NCBI GenBank assembly: GCA_031271275.1
Contig: JAISWA010000014.1
Location: forward strand, 1-32,886
Direction of reading: 5' to 3'
Source: Clostridiales bacterium
GTDB taxonomy: Bacteria > Bacillota > Clostridia > Lachnospirales > WQUN01
DNA length: 32,886 nucleotides
How positions within the stretch are numbered: the stretch's first letter is position 1; each line of letters starts with the position of its first letter. A program made the translations under genes and the position numbers. Shown piece after piece: positions 16,520 through 24,691 of the stretch. The notes below the pieces were generated by a model, which did not search any database, had not been told where the DNA came from, and saw only the letters and a list, made by a program, of their open reading frames with translations.

Positions 16520-17872
16520 TCAAGGTTTCGGGTCGCCGGGTTCCGAAGCGGGGGTTTCCAATTCCTCCGCGGAAACGGGGGCCATTACCTCAAAGCTGCC
16601 GTCAAAGGAAACGTCCTCATAAGTCACCATGATGTCGTCCATCCGCACCGTGGGGGTTTCGGAATTCACGTCAACCAGTTCCATGGGGCGCATGATGAAA
16701 TAAATCATGTCGCCTTCCTCCACCTCGACGCTTAACTCCTCACTGGTCTGCATCCCGCCCGACAAACGGGTGAAGTACAAAGTTTCGTCATTTTTGCGGA
16801 TTTCCGCCGCGTAGGTGTTCCCCTCGTAAGGCTCGTATACGATGGTCCCCGATTGGAAATCGCAGTTGCTGAATAAAATATGCCGCCAGGGGGCGATGCG
16901 CAGGGTTCCGGTTTCCGGCGCTTTAAAAGCCGCCGCGATTTCGTAGGGCTCATTGGAAAGGATGTCGTAACCCGCCTGCGCGCCTACGCCGTTCCAATCG
17001 AACAGGGAATAATAAATCGCGTCTTCGTCCGGGTTGGGTGAAGCCTGCCAGTTAGCGCCCCATTCGGGATAATAATTCAGTTCCGCCCAGTCGCCGTCCC
17101 CCAAGCGCTGCATGTAAAACCATTCCGACCCCTGCTCCTCGGCGCTCATAAAGGTATCGTGCAGGCTGTAAATCCCCTCGCCGCCGTAACTGACGGGCAG
17201 GTTGAGCAGGATATCCGCCGACGGGCGGGCTTCCTCGCCATAGGTGACGGACAGGTCGTTGATAAGCACGTCGCCTTCGGCGTCTTCGTGGGGTTCCACG
17301 ATAAACCAAATCTCATCGCCCTTTGCCACGTCCACGGTAATGGCTTCGCTGCCGACGACTTCCGTGGGGCTGGAGTCGCCTCTGTAGAGTTCCTCGCCGT
17401 TTTTCGTAATAACGGCGGTAATCCCGCCTTCTTCCTTCGGCTTAATCACCCACGCGCCTTCGTCGTCCAGGTAGATGTCCCCGTAAGTGGAAAGCATATG
17501 CCGCCAGGGCGCAATCGTAACGGTTCCTTTTTTAGGCGCGGTATAACGGGCGGCAATGCTGTAGCGTTGGCCGTCCATCCAACCGGGGTACGCGATGGCT
17601 TTCCCTTCCGACAGGTAAAGGGAGAAATAAATCCCGTCGCCGTCGGGCGTTTCGGAATACTGCCAGTTGTCGCCCCATTGGGCGGTGTAGTAAAGCGCCT
17701 GCCATTCGCCTTCGTCCACGCGGGCAAGGTAATTCCACTCCGGCCCCTGTTCCGTCGCCCCGGGCAAAGCTTCCTCAAGGGCGTAGGTCGCCCCGGCTTC
17801 GGACGCCGGCACGATTGCGGTCACGGAAAATACCATCACCGCCGCAAGCAAAAGACTTAAAAATTTCTTCAT
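16520..17872 (-). CDS. Secreted protein of two tandem copies of an unknown beta-rich domain
   Basis: Exported protein of 450 residues, not recognised as a named family. It has a signal peptide (MKKFLSLLLAAVMVFSVTAI, cleavage likely around ASEAGA). Two copies of a domain of about 180 residues follow, at about 31-211 and 236-418. Paired motifs are EQGPEWNY/EQGSEWFY, QWGDNWQ/EWGANWQ, IAPWRHML/IAPWRHIL, KGDEIWFIVEP/EGDMIYFIMRP and INDLSVTY/MDDIMVTY. An acidic, Pro-rich tail ends it, without an anchor or LPxTG. Many surface-type Trp/Tyr residues and the neighbouring sugar importers suggest a carbohydrate-binding role (inference). AAGGAGG precedes the ATG, and a hairpin separates it from the permease gene upstream. 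Confidence 0.85.
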   Translation of the reverse strand: MKKFLSLLLAAVMVFSVTAIVPASEAGATYALEEALPGATEQGPEWNYLARVDEGEWQALYYTAQWGDNWQYSETPDGDGIYFSLYLSEGKAIAYPGWMDGQRYSIAARYTAPKKGTVTIAPWRHMLSTYGDIYLDDEGAWVIKPKEEGGITAVITKNGEELYRGDSSPTEVVGSEAITVDVAKGDEIWFIVEPHEDAEGDVLINDLSVTYGEEARPSADILLNLPVSYGGEGIYSLHDTFMSAEEQGSEWFYMQRLGDGDWAELNYYPEWGANWQASPNPDEDAIYYSLFDWNGVGAQAGYDILSNEPYEIAAAFKAPETGTLRIAPWRHILFSNCDFQSGTIVYEPYEGNTYAAEIRKNDETLYFTRLSGGMQTSEELSVEVEEGDMIYFIMRPMELVDVNSETPTVRMDDIMVTYEDVSFDGSFEVMAPVSAEELETPASEPGDPKP

Positions 17873-17910
17873 TTAAGAACTTCCTCCTTGAATATAATAA
17901 TGGGCGAACC

Positions 17911-17926
17911 GCCGCCGCGCGGCGGC
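17911..17926 (-). other. GC-rich hairpin just after the YtcP-type permease gene
   Basis: GCCGCCGCGCGGCGGC is a perfect palindrome (six-pair stem with GCGC loop, or fully self-complementary), starting two bases after the permease stop. No T-tract follows on the minus strand, so it is not a typical terminator. It may act as an mRNA stabiliser or partial attenuator between the permease and the secreted protein. Confidence 0.6.
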
Positions 17927-17927
17927 G

Positions 17928-18869
17928 TCATCCCTTAACCGAGCCTATCAGCAAGCCCTGCGTAAAATATTTTTGCAAAAAGGGGTACACGATGATAATC
18001 GGCAGGGTGGCGACCATTACCGCCGCCATTTTCATCGTCTCCGACGGCATGATTCCGCCGGACTGTATCACCTTGACGCCGCCTCTGGCGCTTGCGGTCA
18101 CCTGGGTGTTCGTCAGCACCTTCCGCAGCAAGAGCTGCAGGGTCGTCAAAAATTCGTTGCGGGTGATAAAAATGAGCGCGTTGTACCACTCGTTCCAATA
18201 ACCCACGGCGGTGTACACCACCATGGTGGCGAGTATCGGTTTGGAAAGCGGCAGTATAATCCTGAAATAGACGGTGAAATCGTTTGCCCCGTCCAGTATG
18301 GCGCTTTCCTCTAAACTTTCCGGCATTGCCATAAAAAAATTGCGGATGATAATCATGTTCCAGATGGAAATCGTGCCGGGGACAAACAACGCGAAAAACG
18401 AATCGAGCATCCCCAACGTTTTAACCACCAAAAAATACGGTATCAGCCCGCCGTTAAAGAGCATAGGGATGAAAATGAAAACCGTAAGCGCCACGCGGTA
18501 CGGCAGGTAGCGTTTGGAAAGCACATACGCGCCCATCGTGGTAAAAAAAAGGCTGTTGACCGTGCCCGCCACGGTAAGAGCCGCCGTAACCAGGAACGCG
18601 TTCGTAAACTGATTGCTTGAGGAAAACAAATAATCATAAGCAAACAGCGTAAAATTGTCCGCCCACAGGCGGAACCCCTTCGCGGCGATTTCCGTTTCGG
18701 GCGTAAGCGAAGCGATGAGCATAAGCCAAAAGGGCAGGATGAACAAAAGCGCCAGTAAAATCATCACCCCGTAATTAAAAACCGTAAACCACGCCGGAAC
18801 CCTGTTGGCTTCAAACCTGCGCCGCCGCCGCCCCGCGGCAGCCGGGACGTTTGCGTTGCCGTTTACCAT
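17928..18869 (-). CDS. Carbohydrate ABC transporter permease, YtcP/LplC type
   Basis: Inner-membrane permease, second subunit of the pair with the LplB-type gene just upstream. About six membrane helices; the ATPase-docking EAA loop reads EESAILDGANDFTVYFRIILP. The family end GLLIGSVKG is present. Start chosen at 18869, where the ATG overlaps the end of the upstream gene (ATATGGTAA) and has GGGGGG upstream, giving 313 residues. An upstream ATG at 18890 would add seven residues but has a poor ribosome binding site. Pairing with the LplB permease and LplA-like binding protein defines importer 1 of this block. Its substrate is unknown; YtcP-type systems often take complex polysaccharide fragments. 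Confidence 0.93.
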   Translation of the reverse strand: MVNGNANVPAAAGRRRRRFEANRVPAWFTVFNYGVMILLALLFILPFWLMLIASLTPETEIAAKGFRLWADNFTLFAYDYLFSSSNQFTNAFLVTAALTVAGTVNSLFFTTMGAYVLSKRYLPYRVALTVFIFIPMLFNGGLIPYFLVVKTLGMLDSFFALFVPGTISIWNMIIIRNFFMAMPESLEESAILDGANDFTVYFRIILPLSKPILATMVVYTAVGYWNEWYNALIFITRNEFLTTLQLLLRKVLTNTQVTASARGGVKVIQSGGIMPSETMKMAAVMVATLPIIIVYPFLQKYFTQGLLIGSVKG

Positions 18870-19816
18870 ATCGCTTCGCCCCCCATCCATTTGACAATCC
18901 GGTTGGTACCCATGACCAAAACAAAGCCGATCACCGACTGGAACAGCCCCATTGCCGCGCCGATGGAAAACAAGCCGCCCTGCAAACCTTTCCGGTAAAT
19001 ATAAAAGTCGAGCACGTCGGTGTTGGCGTGGAGCGGCGCGTTTTGACCTATCAGCGCGAAAATCTGCCCGAAGTCGCCGCTCATCATGCTCCCGATGTTT
19101 AAAATAAACAGAATGGACGCGGTGGGCATGATACAGGGTATGGTGATGCTAATAACCTGCCGCCACCGCGACGCGCCGTCCACCACCGCCGCCTCGTAAA
19201 GGGTCGGGTCGATTCCGGAAATAGCCGCCAGATACAGGATGGAACTGTAACCGATCCCTTTCCAAATGCTGCTGCCCACCAAAATCGAGCGCCAGAACTC
19301 GCCCCGCACAAACCACTGCACCGGCTCCAACCCCAAGCCTTTCAGCACGCCGTTGACCAAGCCGAAGTTCGTGTTCAACAGCGCGTAGGAAATCCCGCTG
19401 ATGACAATCCACGAAACAAAGTGCGGCAGGTAGGAAATCGTCTGGATGGCGCGCTTAAAGAGCTTGCCGCGCAATTCCGTAAGCAGCAGCGCAAAAATAA
19501 CCGGCGCGGGGAACCCCCACAAAAGCTTCAGCACATTAATCCATACCGTGTTAAAAACCAACCGCCCGAAATCCGGCGCGGAAAACATGGTCCTAAAATT
19601 ATCCAAGCCGACCCAGGGGCTTTCAAAAATGGGAACCCACGGTTGGTAACGGGTAAAAGCAATCAATATCCCACTCATGGGTATGTAATTGAACAGCGTA
19701 AGGCAGATGATTACCGGGACAAACATCAGGTAAAGCATCCAATACTTTCGGATACTGGATATAAAGCCCCTTTTCCTCGCGGCGATACGAACTTCGTTTA
19801 TGCTTCCGCCTGCCAT
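18863..19816 (-). CDS. Carbohydrate ABC transporter permease, LplB type
   Basis: Inner-membrane permease of 317 residues, first subunit of importer 1. The N-terminus RKYWMLYLMFVPVIICLTLFNYIPM and FTRYQPW..GLDNFRTMF are characteristic of the LplB branch of the MalF-like permeases. The EAA loop is YEAAVVDGASRWRQVISITIP (split at 20 residues: EAAVVDGASRWRQVISITIP). GGGAGGTG precedes the ATG. It lies 44 bases after the binding-protein gene and overlaps the next permease, so the three are one transcription unit. Confidence 0.93.
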   Translation of the reverse strand: MAGGSINEVRIAARKRGFISSIRKYWMLYLMFVPVIICLTLFNYIPMSGILIAFTRYQPWVPIFESPWVGLDNFRTMFSAPDFGRLVFNTVWINVLKLLWGFPAPVIFALLLTELRGKLFKRAIQTISYLPHFVSWIVISGISYALLNTNFGLVNGVLKGLGLEPVQWFVRGEFWRSILVGSSIWKGIGYSSILYLAAISGIDPTLYEAAVVDGASRWRQVISITIPCIMPTASILFILNIGSMMSGDFGQIFALIGQNAPLHANTDVLDFYIYRKGLQGGLFSIGAAMGLFQSVIGFVLVMGTNRIVKWMGGEAIW

Positions 19817-19860
19817 TACACACCTCCCGCGTTAAAATAAGTTTTCCGTTGACCCGCCGT

Positions 19861-21420
19861 TTACCTGCCGTTCGCGGCTTTCCATTCCTCGTGCTGGCGG
19901 CGGATTTCCGCGTAAGGCCCTTCCACGCTCGCCTCGTATTCGTCCACCATTGCCTGCCATTCGGAAATCGGGCGGACGCCCGCGGCGATATTGTAGTTCT
20001 CCACCCAGATATCGATGGAGTTAAAGTCCCCGACCTTTTCCCAGTCGATGACGAAACCCTTCAAGGGGTTTACAAACATGGGAAGGCTGCGGTAATAATC
20101 CTGCGTCGCCTCCACGTCGTAGCTGAGGTCGGTGCGCTTAAGCGCGTAGCCCTCATAAGACAGCGGCATGTACACCGTATCGTAACCGCGTTTGGACTCG
20201 TCCCCGCCCGCGCTGTCGGGCAGTTTCCAACCGTCCTCGCCGTCGCGCACGTAGTTGGCACCGTCTATTCCGTACTTGCCCAGGATATAATTTTCGCGGT
20301 TTGCCGCAAGCCAGTCAAAGTATTTCACCACCAGTTCGGGGTGTTTTGACATGGTGGTGACGTAAGCGATCATGCCCGCGCCGCTGTTTTCCGGCAGGGC
20401 GGCATCGCCCATCGGGCCGCTCAATACCGGCATGATTTCCAGTTTGCCGTCGGGGTCCTGGGCGGTCAATTGGGGCTGATAGCGGTCAATGTTGCGAGGG
20501 TCGGTGAACAGCACGCCCACTTTGCCCGTAATCAGCCACTGGTCATACTGGGATTCGTCCGTCACGAGGAAGTCCGGGTCGTACCAACCGTTGTCCAACC
20601 AACGCCGGTACATTTCCAGAAACTTAACATAGTCGGGGTGCTCGTAGGCTTGGATAAACACGCCTTCGGGGGATTCGGTCTCCCACCCGGTTTCGGCGGT
20701 TACGCCGCCGGAAATCGCGCTTGCCATGGAGGGTTCCAAAAACCACGGCTTACCCGCCACCGGAACCACGTCGCCCCTGTCCTTAAACGCCGCGAGTACG
20801 GTTTCAAATTCCTCTACGGTGGTAGGCATTTCAAGCCCGGCGTCTTCCAACCAGTCTTGACGGATGATGGCGCCGTTCCAGTACACGCGTTCATAGGAAG
20901 GGATCCCCAAAATTTCGCCCGACGGGTTTTTTACGTTTATCCACGCGTCCTCGGGCATCATTTTACGGATGTTTTGCCCGTACTGCTCAACCAACGCGCC
21001 AATAGGAGCCACAAGCCCCGGCTTGGAAATATCCACGCCGAAGTCGTCGGTGTCGCCGATAAACCCGTCCAACTGGTCGCCGGAGGCAAGCAAGGTGTTT
21101 TTCTTTTCCTCAAAGCCGTCGCGGGGGATGATAATCCAATCCAACGTGACGTTTAGGTCCTCTGCCATTTGTTTTTCCAACTCCGCGCGGACGGCGTCCA
21201 TGCCTTCGGGCGTGGAGGTGGCGCTTTGGAAGGGGTAAAACAAAACCAGTTTTGCGGGCGGTTCTTGAACCGCTGCGGTGGTAGCCGCGGTGGTCGCGGC
21301 GGTTGCCGCCGCTTGGGTGGTCGCCTGCGTTGCCGTTCCTGTTCCGCCGGAGCAGGCGGCGAGGGCAAACATCAAAACCAAACACAGGGACAGGACTTTG
21401 CTGCAGTTTTTGAACGTCAT
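19861..21420 (-). CDS. Extracellular solute-binding lipoprotein, LplA-like
   Basis: Substrate-capturing lipoprotein of importer 1, 519 residues. Signal peptide with lipobox LAAC, lipidated Cys23, then a low-complexity Ala/Thr spacer of about 25 residues and the binding domain. The large size and pairing with LplB/YtcP permeases fit the LplA family. Start chosen at the ATG at 21420, which begins MTFKNCSKVLSL and has GGGAGAG six bases upstream; the frame stays open 15 codons further, but that part does not look like a signal peptide. The ligand cannot be read from the sequence. Confidence 0.92.
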   Translation of the reverse strand: MTFKNCSKVLSLCLVLMFALAACSGGTGTATQATTQAAATAATTAATTAAVQEPPAKLVLFYPFQSATSTPEGMDAVRAELEKQMAEDLNVTLDWIIIPRDGFEEKKNTLLASGDQLDGFIGDTDDFGVDISKPGLVAPIGALVEQYGQNIRKMMPEDAWINVKNPSGEILGIPSYERVYWNGAIIRQDWLEDAGLEMPTTVEEFETVLAAFKDRGDVVPVAGKPWFLEPSMASAISGGVTAETGWETESPEGVFIQAYEHPDYVKFLEMYRRWLDNGWYDPDFLVTDESQYDQWLITGKVGVLFTDPRNIDRYQPQLTAQDPDGKLEIMPVLSGPMGDAALPENSGAGMIAYVTTMSKHPELVVKYFDWLAANRENYILGKYGIDGANYVRDGEDGWKLPDSAGGDESKRGYDTVYMPLSYEGYALKRTDLSYDVEATQDYYRSLPMFVNPLKGFVIDWEKVGDFNSIDIWVENYNIAAGVRPISEWQAMVDEYEASVEGPYAEIRRQHEEWKAANGR

Positions 21421-21461
21421 CGTAATCTCTCCCATTATTTTATTTTGCGCGGCAAGAGCGC

Positions 21462-22319
21462 TCATTCTTTTACCGTCTCAATCAGCCGTTTCCGGAAAAG
21501 TTCCGGATTCACTTCCGTTGCGATTCGTACCTCCGCGCCGTTTTCTGTTTCGGTCAGCGCTCCCCGGCGGCTCCGGTCGCACAGTTCCACGGACACCCGC
21601 TTCTTTTCAAAGGCGATCACATCGTCCCAAAGCAGCGCGCCCACCGCCAACGGGTCGTGAAGTACCGGGAGGTAGTGTTCCCTTGTAAAGTCGCGCATCA
21701 TTTCATACAGCAGCCGTTCCTTTTTCCCGCCGTGCGCGAAAGAATCCACTTCGGCCTGCGTAAAGCGGCACAACTCCGTTACGTTTAAGCCGACGATACT
21801 GACCGCTGCGCCGGAATTAAGAACCGTGACGGCGGCTTCCGGGTCGCAGAGGAAGTTCCATTCCGCGCGGCCGTCCCCCGGGGAACCGCCCATTAACATG
21901 ATTCGGCGGCCTTTGGCGATTCGCGGCGCCGCCAACATTGCGGCGGCGAGGTTGGTCAGCGGCCCGATTGGCACAAGCGTCAGTTCCGGGTCGTCCTCGC
22001 ATAAACGGATGATAAACTCGGCGGCGCGGTTACGCTCGTCGATAAATACAGGGGAAGCGCCCGACCTTTCAGCTTCCGTGTCCCCGCTTTGCCCCCAACT
22101 TCCAATCAGCGGCTTTTCCGCCCCAATCGCCACGGGGATATCCTTCCGCCCGTACACTTCGAGCATGTTGGACAATATCCCGTGCCGCCACGCGTTGCCG
22201 AGGTACACAAGCGATATTCCGGCTACGGAAATCTCCGGAGAACTGAGCGCAAGCGCAAGGGCAATCGCGTCGTCCACATCGCCGCCTATGTCCGTGTCAA
22301 TCAGAACCCGCGTTTTCAT
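21462..22319 (-). CDS. Nucleoside hydrolase (inosine-uridine type)
   Basis: Cleaves the N-glycosidic bond of a riboside, 285 residues, cytoplasmic. The calcium-binding Asp cluster is DTDIGGDVDDAIAL (8-21); VPIGPLTNLAAA, LMGGSPG, the NFLCDPEAA stretch and the late Asp in LHDPLAVG fit the family. The Asp cluster has one residue more than the textbook DxDxGxDD pattern, as seen in a divergent branch, so the substrate may not be an ordinary nucleoside. Its ATG overlaps the stop of the upstream binding-protein gene (ATGA), and the next importer's binding protein starts 41 bases downstream. This ties it physically to the transport genes. Confidence 0.9.
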   Translation of the reverse strand: MKTRVLIDTDIGGDVDDAIALALALSSPEISVAGISLVYLGNAWRHGILSNMLEVYGRKDIPVAIGAEKPLIGSWGQSGDTEAERSGASPVFIDERNRAAEFIIRLCEDDPELTLVPIGPLTNLAAAMLAAPRIAKGRRIMLMGGSPGDGRAEWNFLCDPEAAVTVLNSGAAVSIVGLNVTELCRFTQAEVDSFAHGGKKERLLYEMMRDFTREHYLPVLHDPLAVGALLWDDVIAFEKKRVSVELCDRSRRGALTETENGAEVRIATEVNPELFRKRLIETVKE

Positions 22320-23704
22320 TTCCCCGAATAGATCAAGTCAATCGCCGCCTTGTGCTCCGGGTTAAGCTGTTCCGCGATGGTGCTTGCCGGGGTGTTGCCG
22401 TCAAGCAGGTTTGCCACGGTTCCGGTAATCCTGTCGATGTTTTCCGTGGCTTTGTCAAAGGCGTAAACCATTTCGCTGGCGGGGTCGTTGTAAATCATGT
22501 CGAAATACTCCTGGCCAATCAAATTGGCTTCCAGTTCATTCCCTGCCGTTGCCCAGTTTTCGTTCAGCATACGCATGAAAGTCACCGCGCCTTCCGGGTT
22601 CTTCGCGCCGTTGGGTACCGCCATCCCCTGAGGCATGACCACCACCGGTTTTTCCACGGCGCTGTTGGGGCCCTTGGGGTACGGGACCATTCCGATGTCA
22701 AAGGCGAACTCGTTGTTGCCGTATTCCACGCCGTCGATAAAGGCAAGGTTGCCCACCTCAAAATAGTCGAACATGGTGTCGTTTTTTGCCCAGGCGGACT
22801 GCGGCGCGCTTGACCATGTGCGCATCCAGTCCAACGTGTCAATCATCGCCTGGTTGTCAAAACCGGAAACCGCCGTGCCGTTTACCGTGTCCACGTCGAT
22901 AAAGCTGGCGCCGTTCGCCACAAGCAGGCGGCTCATGCCCTCGCCCTCCCACGAGCCGTAGCCCATGGACTCCGCTTCCCCGTCCGTATAGCGGGTGGTC
23001 GTTTTAATCATTTCGGCGAATTTGTCAAAAGTCCACTCGCCCCGCTTGTAAAGTTCGTCGGGCATTTCCAGGCCGTACAGGTCAAGCAGGTCGCGGTTAA
23101 ACACAAGGGAAGTCAGGTAGGGCTTCCATGGTATGGCGTAAGGCACGCCCTTCCAACTGAACAGTTCCCGGTCCACGTCCCAGAACGCAAAGTCGGAATC
23201 CGTTACGTAATCTGAAAGCGGCATGATAGAGCCTTGGAAAATCATGTTGTGCATGACCCTGTCGTAAACCTCAATCAAGTCCGGCGCCTGCCCCGCCGCC
23301 TGAAGTTCCGCCATGCGGGCGAGCATACTGTTCCATTCCACGTACTCAATATTGACCGTGCCGCCGTATTTTTCCTCAAAAAGCGGCTTCGCCTCCCACA
23401 CTCCGTCGAAAAGGTTGGGTGCGCGTACCTTTTCCGTTTTGTAGTTCCTTTCCGAACGCCAGTAAATAATGTGGAGGTCCGGGTTGCTTAGCGCGTCGGG
23501 CAGCGCTTCCGCGGCGGCGGCTTCGGAAGCGGCGGCTTCCGTTGAAACGGCTTCCGTTGCGGCGGCAAGGGTTGTGGCGGCAGTGGCGGGTTGAGTCCCT
23601 CCGCCCACCGCAGGGGGAATATTTGCCGCCTCGCTCCCGCATGCCGCCGCGGAAAGCAGCAGCATGGTCCCGAGCGCCCCGCTCCATATCCTGTTCAGTT
23701 TCAT
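22316..23704 (-). CDS. Extracellular solute-binding lipoprotein, family 1
   Basis: Binding protein of importer 2, 462 residues. The signal peptide MKLNRIWSGALGTMLLLSAA leads to Cys22 (SAAAC, an Ala-rich, slightly non-canonical lipobox), then an Ala/Thr/Glu-rich spacer of about 45 residues. The family 1 (MalE-like) binding domain follows, with APDLIEVYD, GVPYAIPWKPYLTSLVFNRDLLDLYG and a C-terminal region ending IDLIYSGK. AAGAAGG precedes the ATG. It follows the importer 2 permeases by 33 bases and is translationally coupled to the nucleoside hydrolase. Ligand unknown; sugar class inferred from family. Confidence 0.92.
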   Translation of the reverse strand: MKLNRIWSGALGTMLLLSAAACGSEAANIPPAVGGGTQPATAATTLAAATEAVSTEAAASEAAAAEALPDALSNPDLHIIYWRSERNYKTEKVRAPNLFDGVWEAKPLFEEKYGGTVNIEYVEWNSMLARMAELQAAGQAPDLIEVYDRVMHNMIFQGSIMPLSDYVTDSDFAFWDVDRELFSWKGVPYAIPWKPYLTSLVFNRDLLDLYGLEMPDELYKRGEWTFDKFAEMIKTTTRYTDGEAESMGYGSWEGEGMSRLLVANGASFIDVDTVNGTAVSGFDNQAMIDTLDWMRTWSSAPQSAWAKNDTMFDYFEVGNLAFIDGVEYGNNEFAFDIGMVPYPKGPNSAVEKPVVVMPQGMAVPNGAKNPEGAVTFMRMLNENWATAGNELEANLIGQEYFDMIYNDPASEMVYAFDKATENIDRITGTVANLLDGNTPASTIAEQLNPEHKAAIDLIYSGK

Positions 23705-23737
23705 TCAGATTCCTTCTTTCTTTATGTTAAATACTTA

Positions 23738-24688
23738 TTAAATACCCGTCAGCCCGGCGGTTTCGATACTTTCGGCCAGACGGTTTTGGAAAGCCAGATA
23801 CATGGCAAGCAGCGGCGCGATTCCCAACAGAACCCCCGCCTGTATCCGCGTGGTGGCGATGGTCATGTCGTCCGCCCCCGCGCCTATTACCTGCCGCAGG
23901 AAATCCTGCAGTTCGCTTAAACTGGTGGCGATGGTGTATTTGGCGCGGATAAACGAAGCCGCCGTATAATAGTCGTTCCAGTTCCACACGATGGCAAGCA
24001 TAAGGGCGGTAATCGCGATGTTCTGCGCGTTGGGCAGCATTACCGAACGGAAGGTGCGAAACGCGCCGCACCCGTCAATACGCGCGGCTTCTTCCAGTTC
24101 GCGGGGCATGGACGCGAAAAACTGGCGGAAAATCAAAATGTAAATCCCGGAACGCAAACTGGCGGCAAAAGCCGCCGGTATAAAGGTGACCCAATGGCTC
24201 CCGATTAAGTTGACGCTATTGGGGACGCCGCCCCCGGTGACCCGGTTTAACAGCCCCAAAACCCCGAAGGGGTTAAAGTGGTAAAAGGCTTGGAACAACC
24301 CGGTGGAAATTGAAACCGGCGGAACTACCACCGTCAGCAGCACCAACGCGAACAAGGGTTTCTTTAAGGGGAAACGGAACCGGGCGAAACCGTAGCCCAC
24401 CAACAGGCACGAGCCGAGCTGCACCAAAGTGGGAAGCACCGTATAAGTCAGCGTGTTGAGCAAACTGCCCGCGTAATCCATAAAGCCGATTACCTCGCTG
24501 ATGTTGTAAAGGGTGAAACTTTTCGGTATCCATATTACGCCGGGGTCGCGGGCCTGCGCGTAAGGCTTAAACGCGTTGGAGAGCATAAACAGCATGGGGT
24601 ACAGGATGACGAAACTCAGCCCGACAAGCAGCGAGTGGCGGAAGACGGCGATAACGGCGGACCAAAGGCGTTTTTTTATTTTAATCAC
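23738..24688 (-). CDS. Carbohydrate ABC transporter permease (MalG/UgpE type)
   Basis: Inner-membrane permease of 316 residues, second subunit of importer 2. About six helices; EAA loop LEEAARIDGCGAFRTFRSVM followed by LPNAQNIAITALML; NWNDYYTAASF matches the conserved WN-W region of this subunit. It uses a GTG start, strongly supported by AGGGAGGT seven bases before it. Three bases separate it from the partner permease upstream, so the pair is coupled. Confidence 0.92.
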   Translation of the reverse strand: MIKIKKRLWSAVIAVFRHSLLVGLSFVILYPMLFMLSNAFKPYAQARDPGVIWIPKSFTLYNISEVIGFMDYAGSLLNTLTYTVLPTLVQLGSCLLVGYGFARFRFPLKKPLFALVLLTVVVPPVSISTGLFQAFYHFNPFGVLGLLNRVTGGGVPNSVNLIGSHWVTFIPAAFAASLRSGIYILIFRQFFASMPRELEEAARIDGCGAFRTFRSVMLPNAQNIAITALMLAIVWNWNDYYTAASFIRAKYTIATSLSELQDFLRQVIGAGADDMTIATTRIQAGVLLGIAPLLAMYLAFQNRLAESIETAGLTGI

Positions 24689-24691
24689 GTT

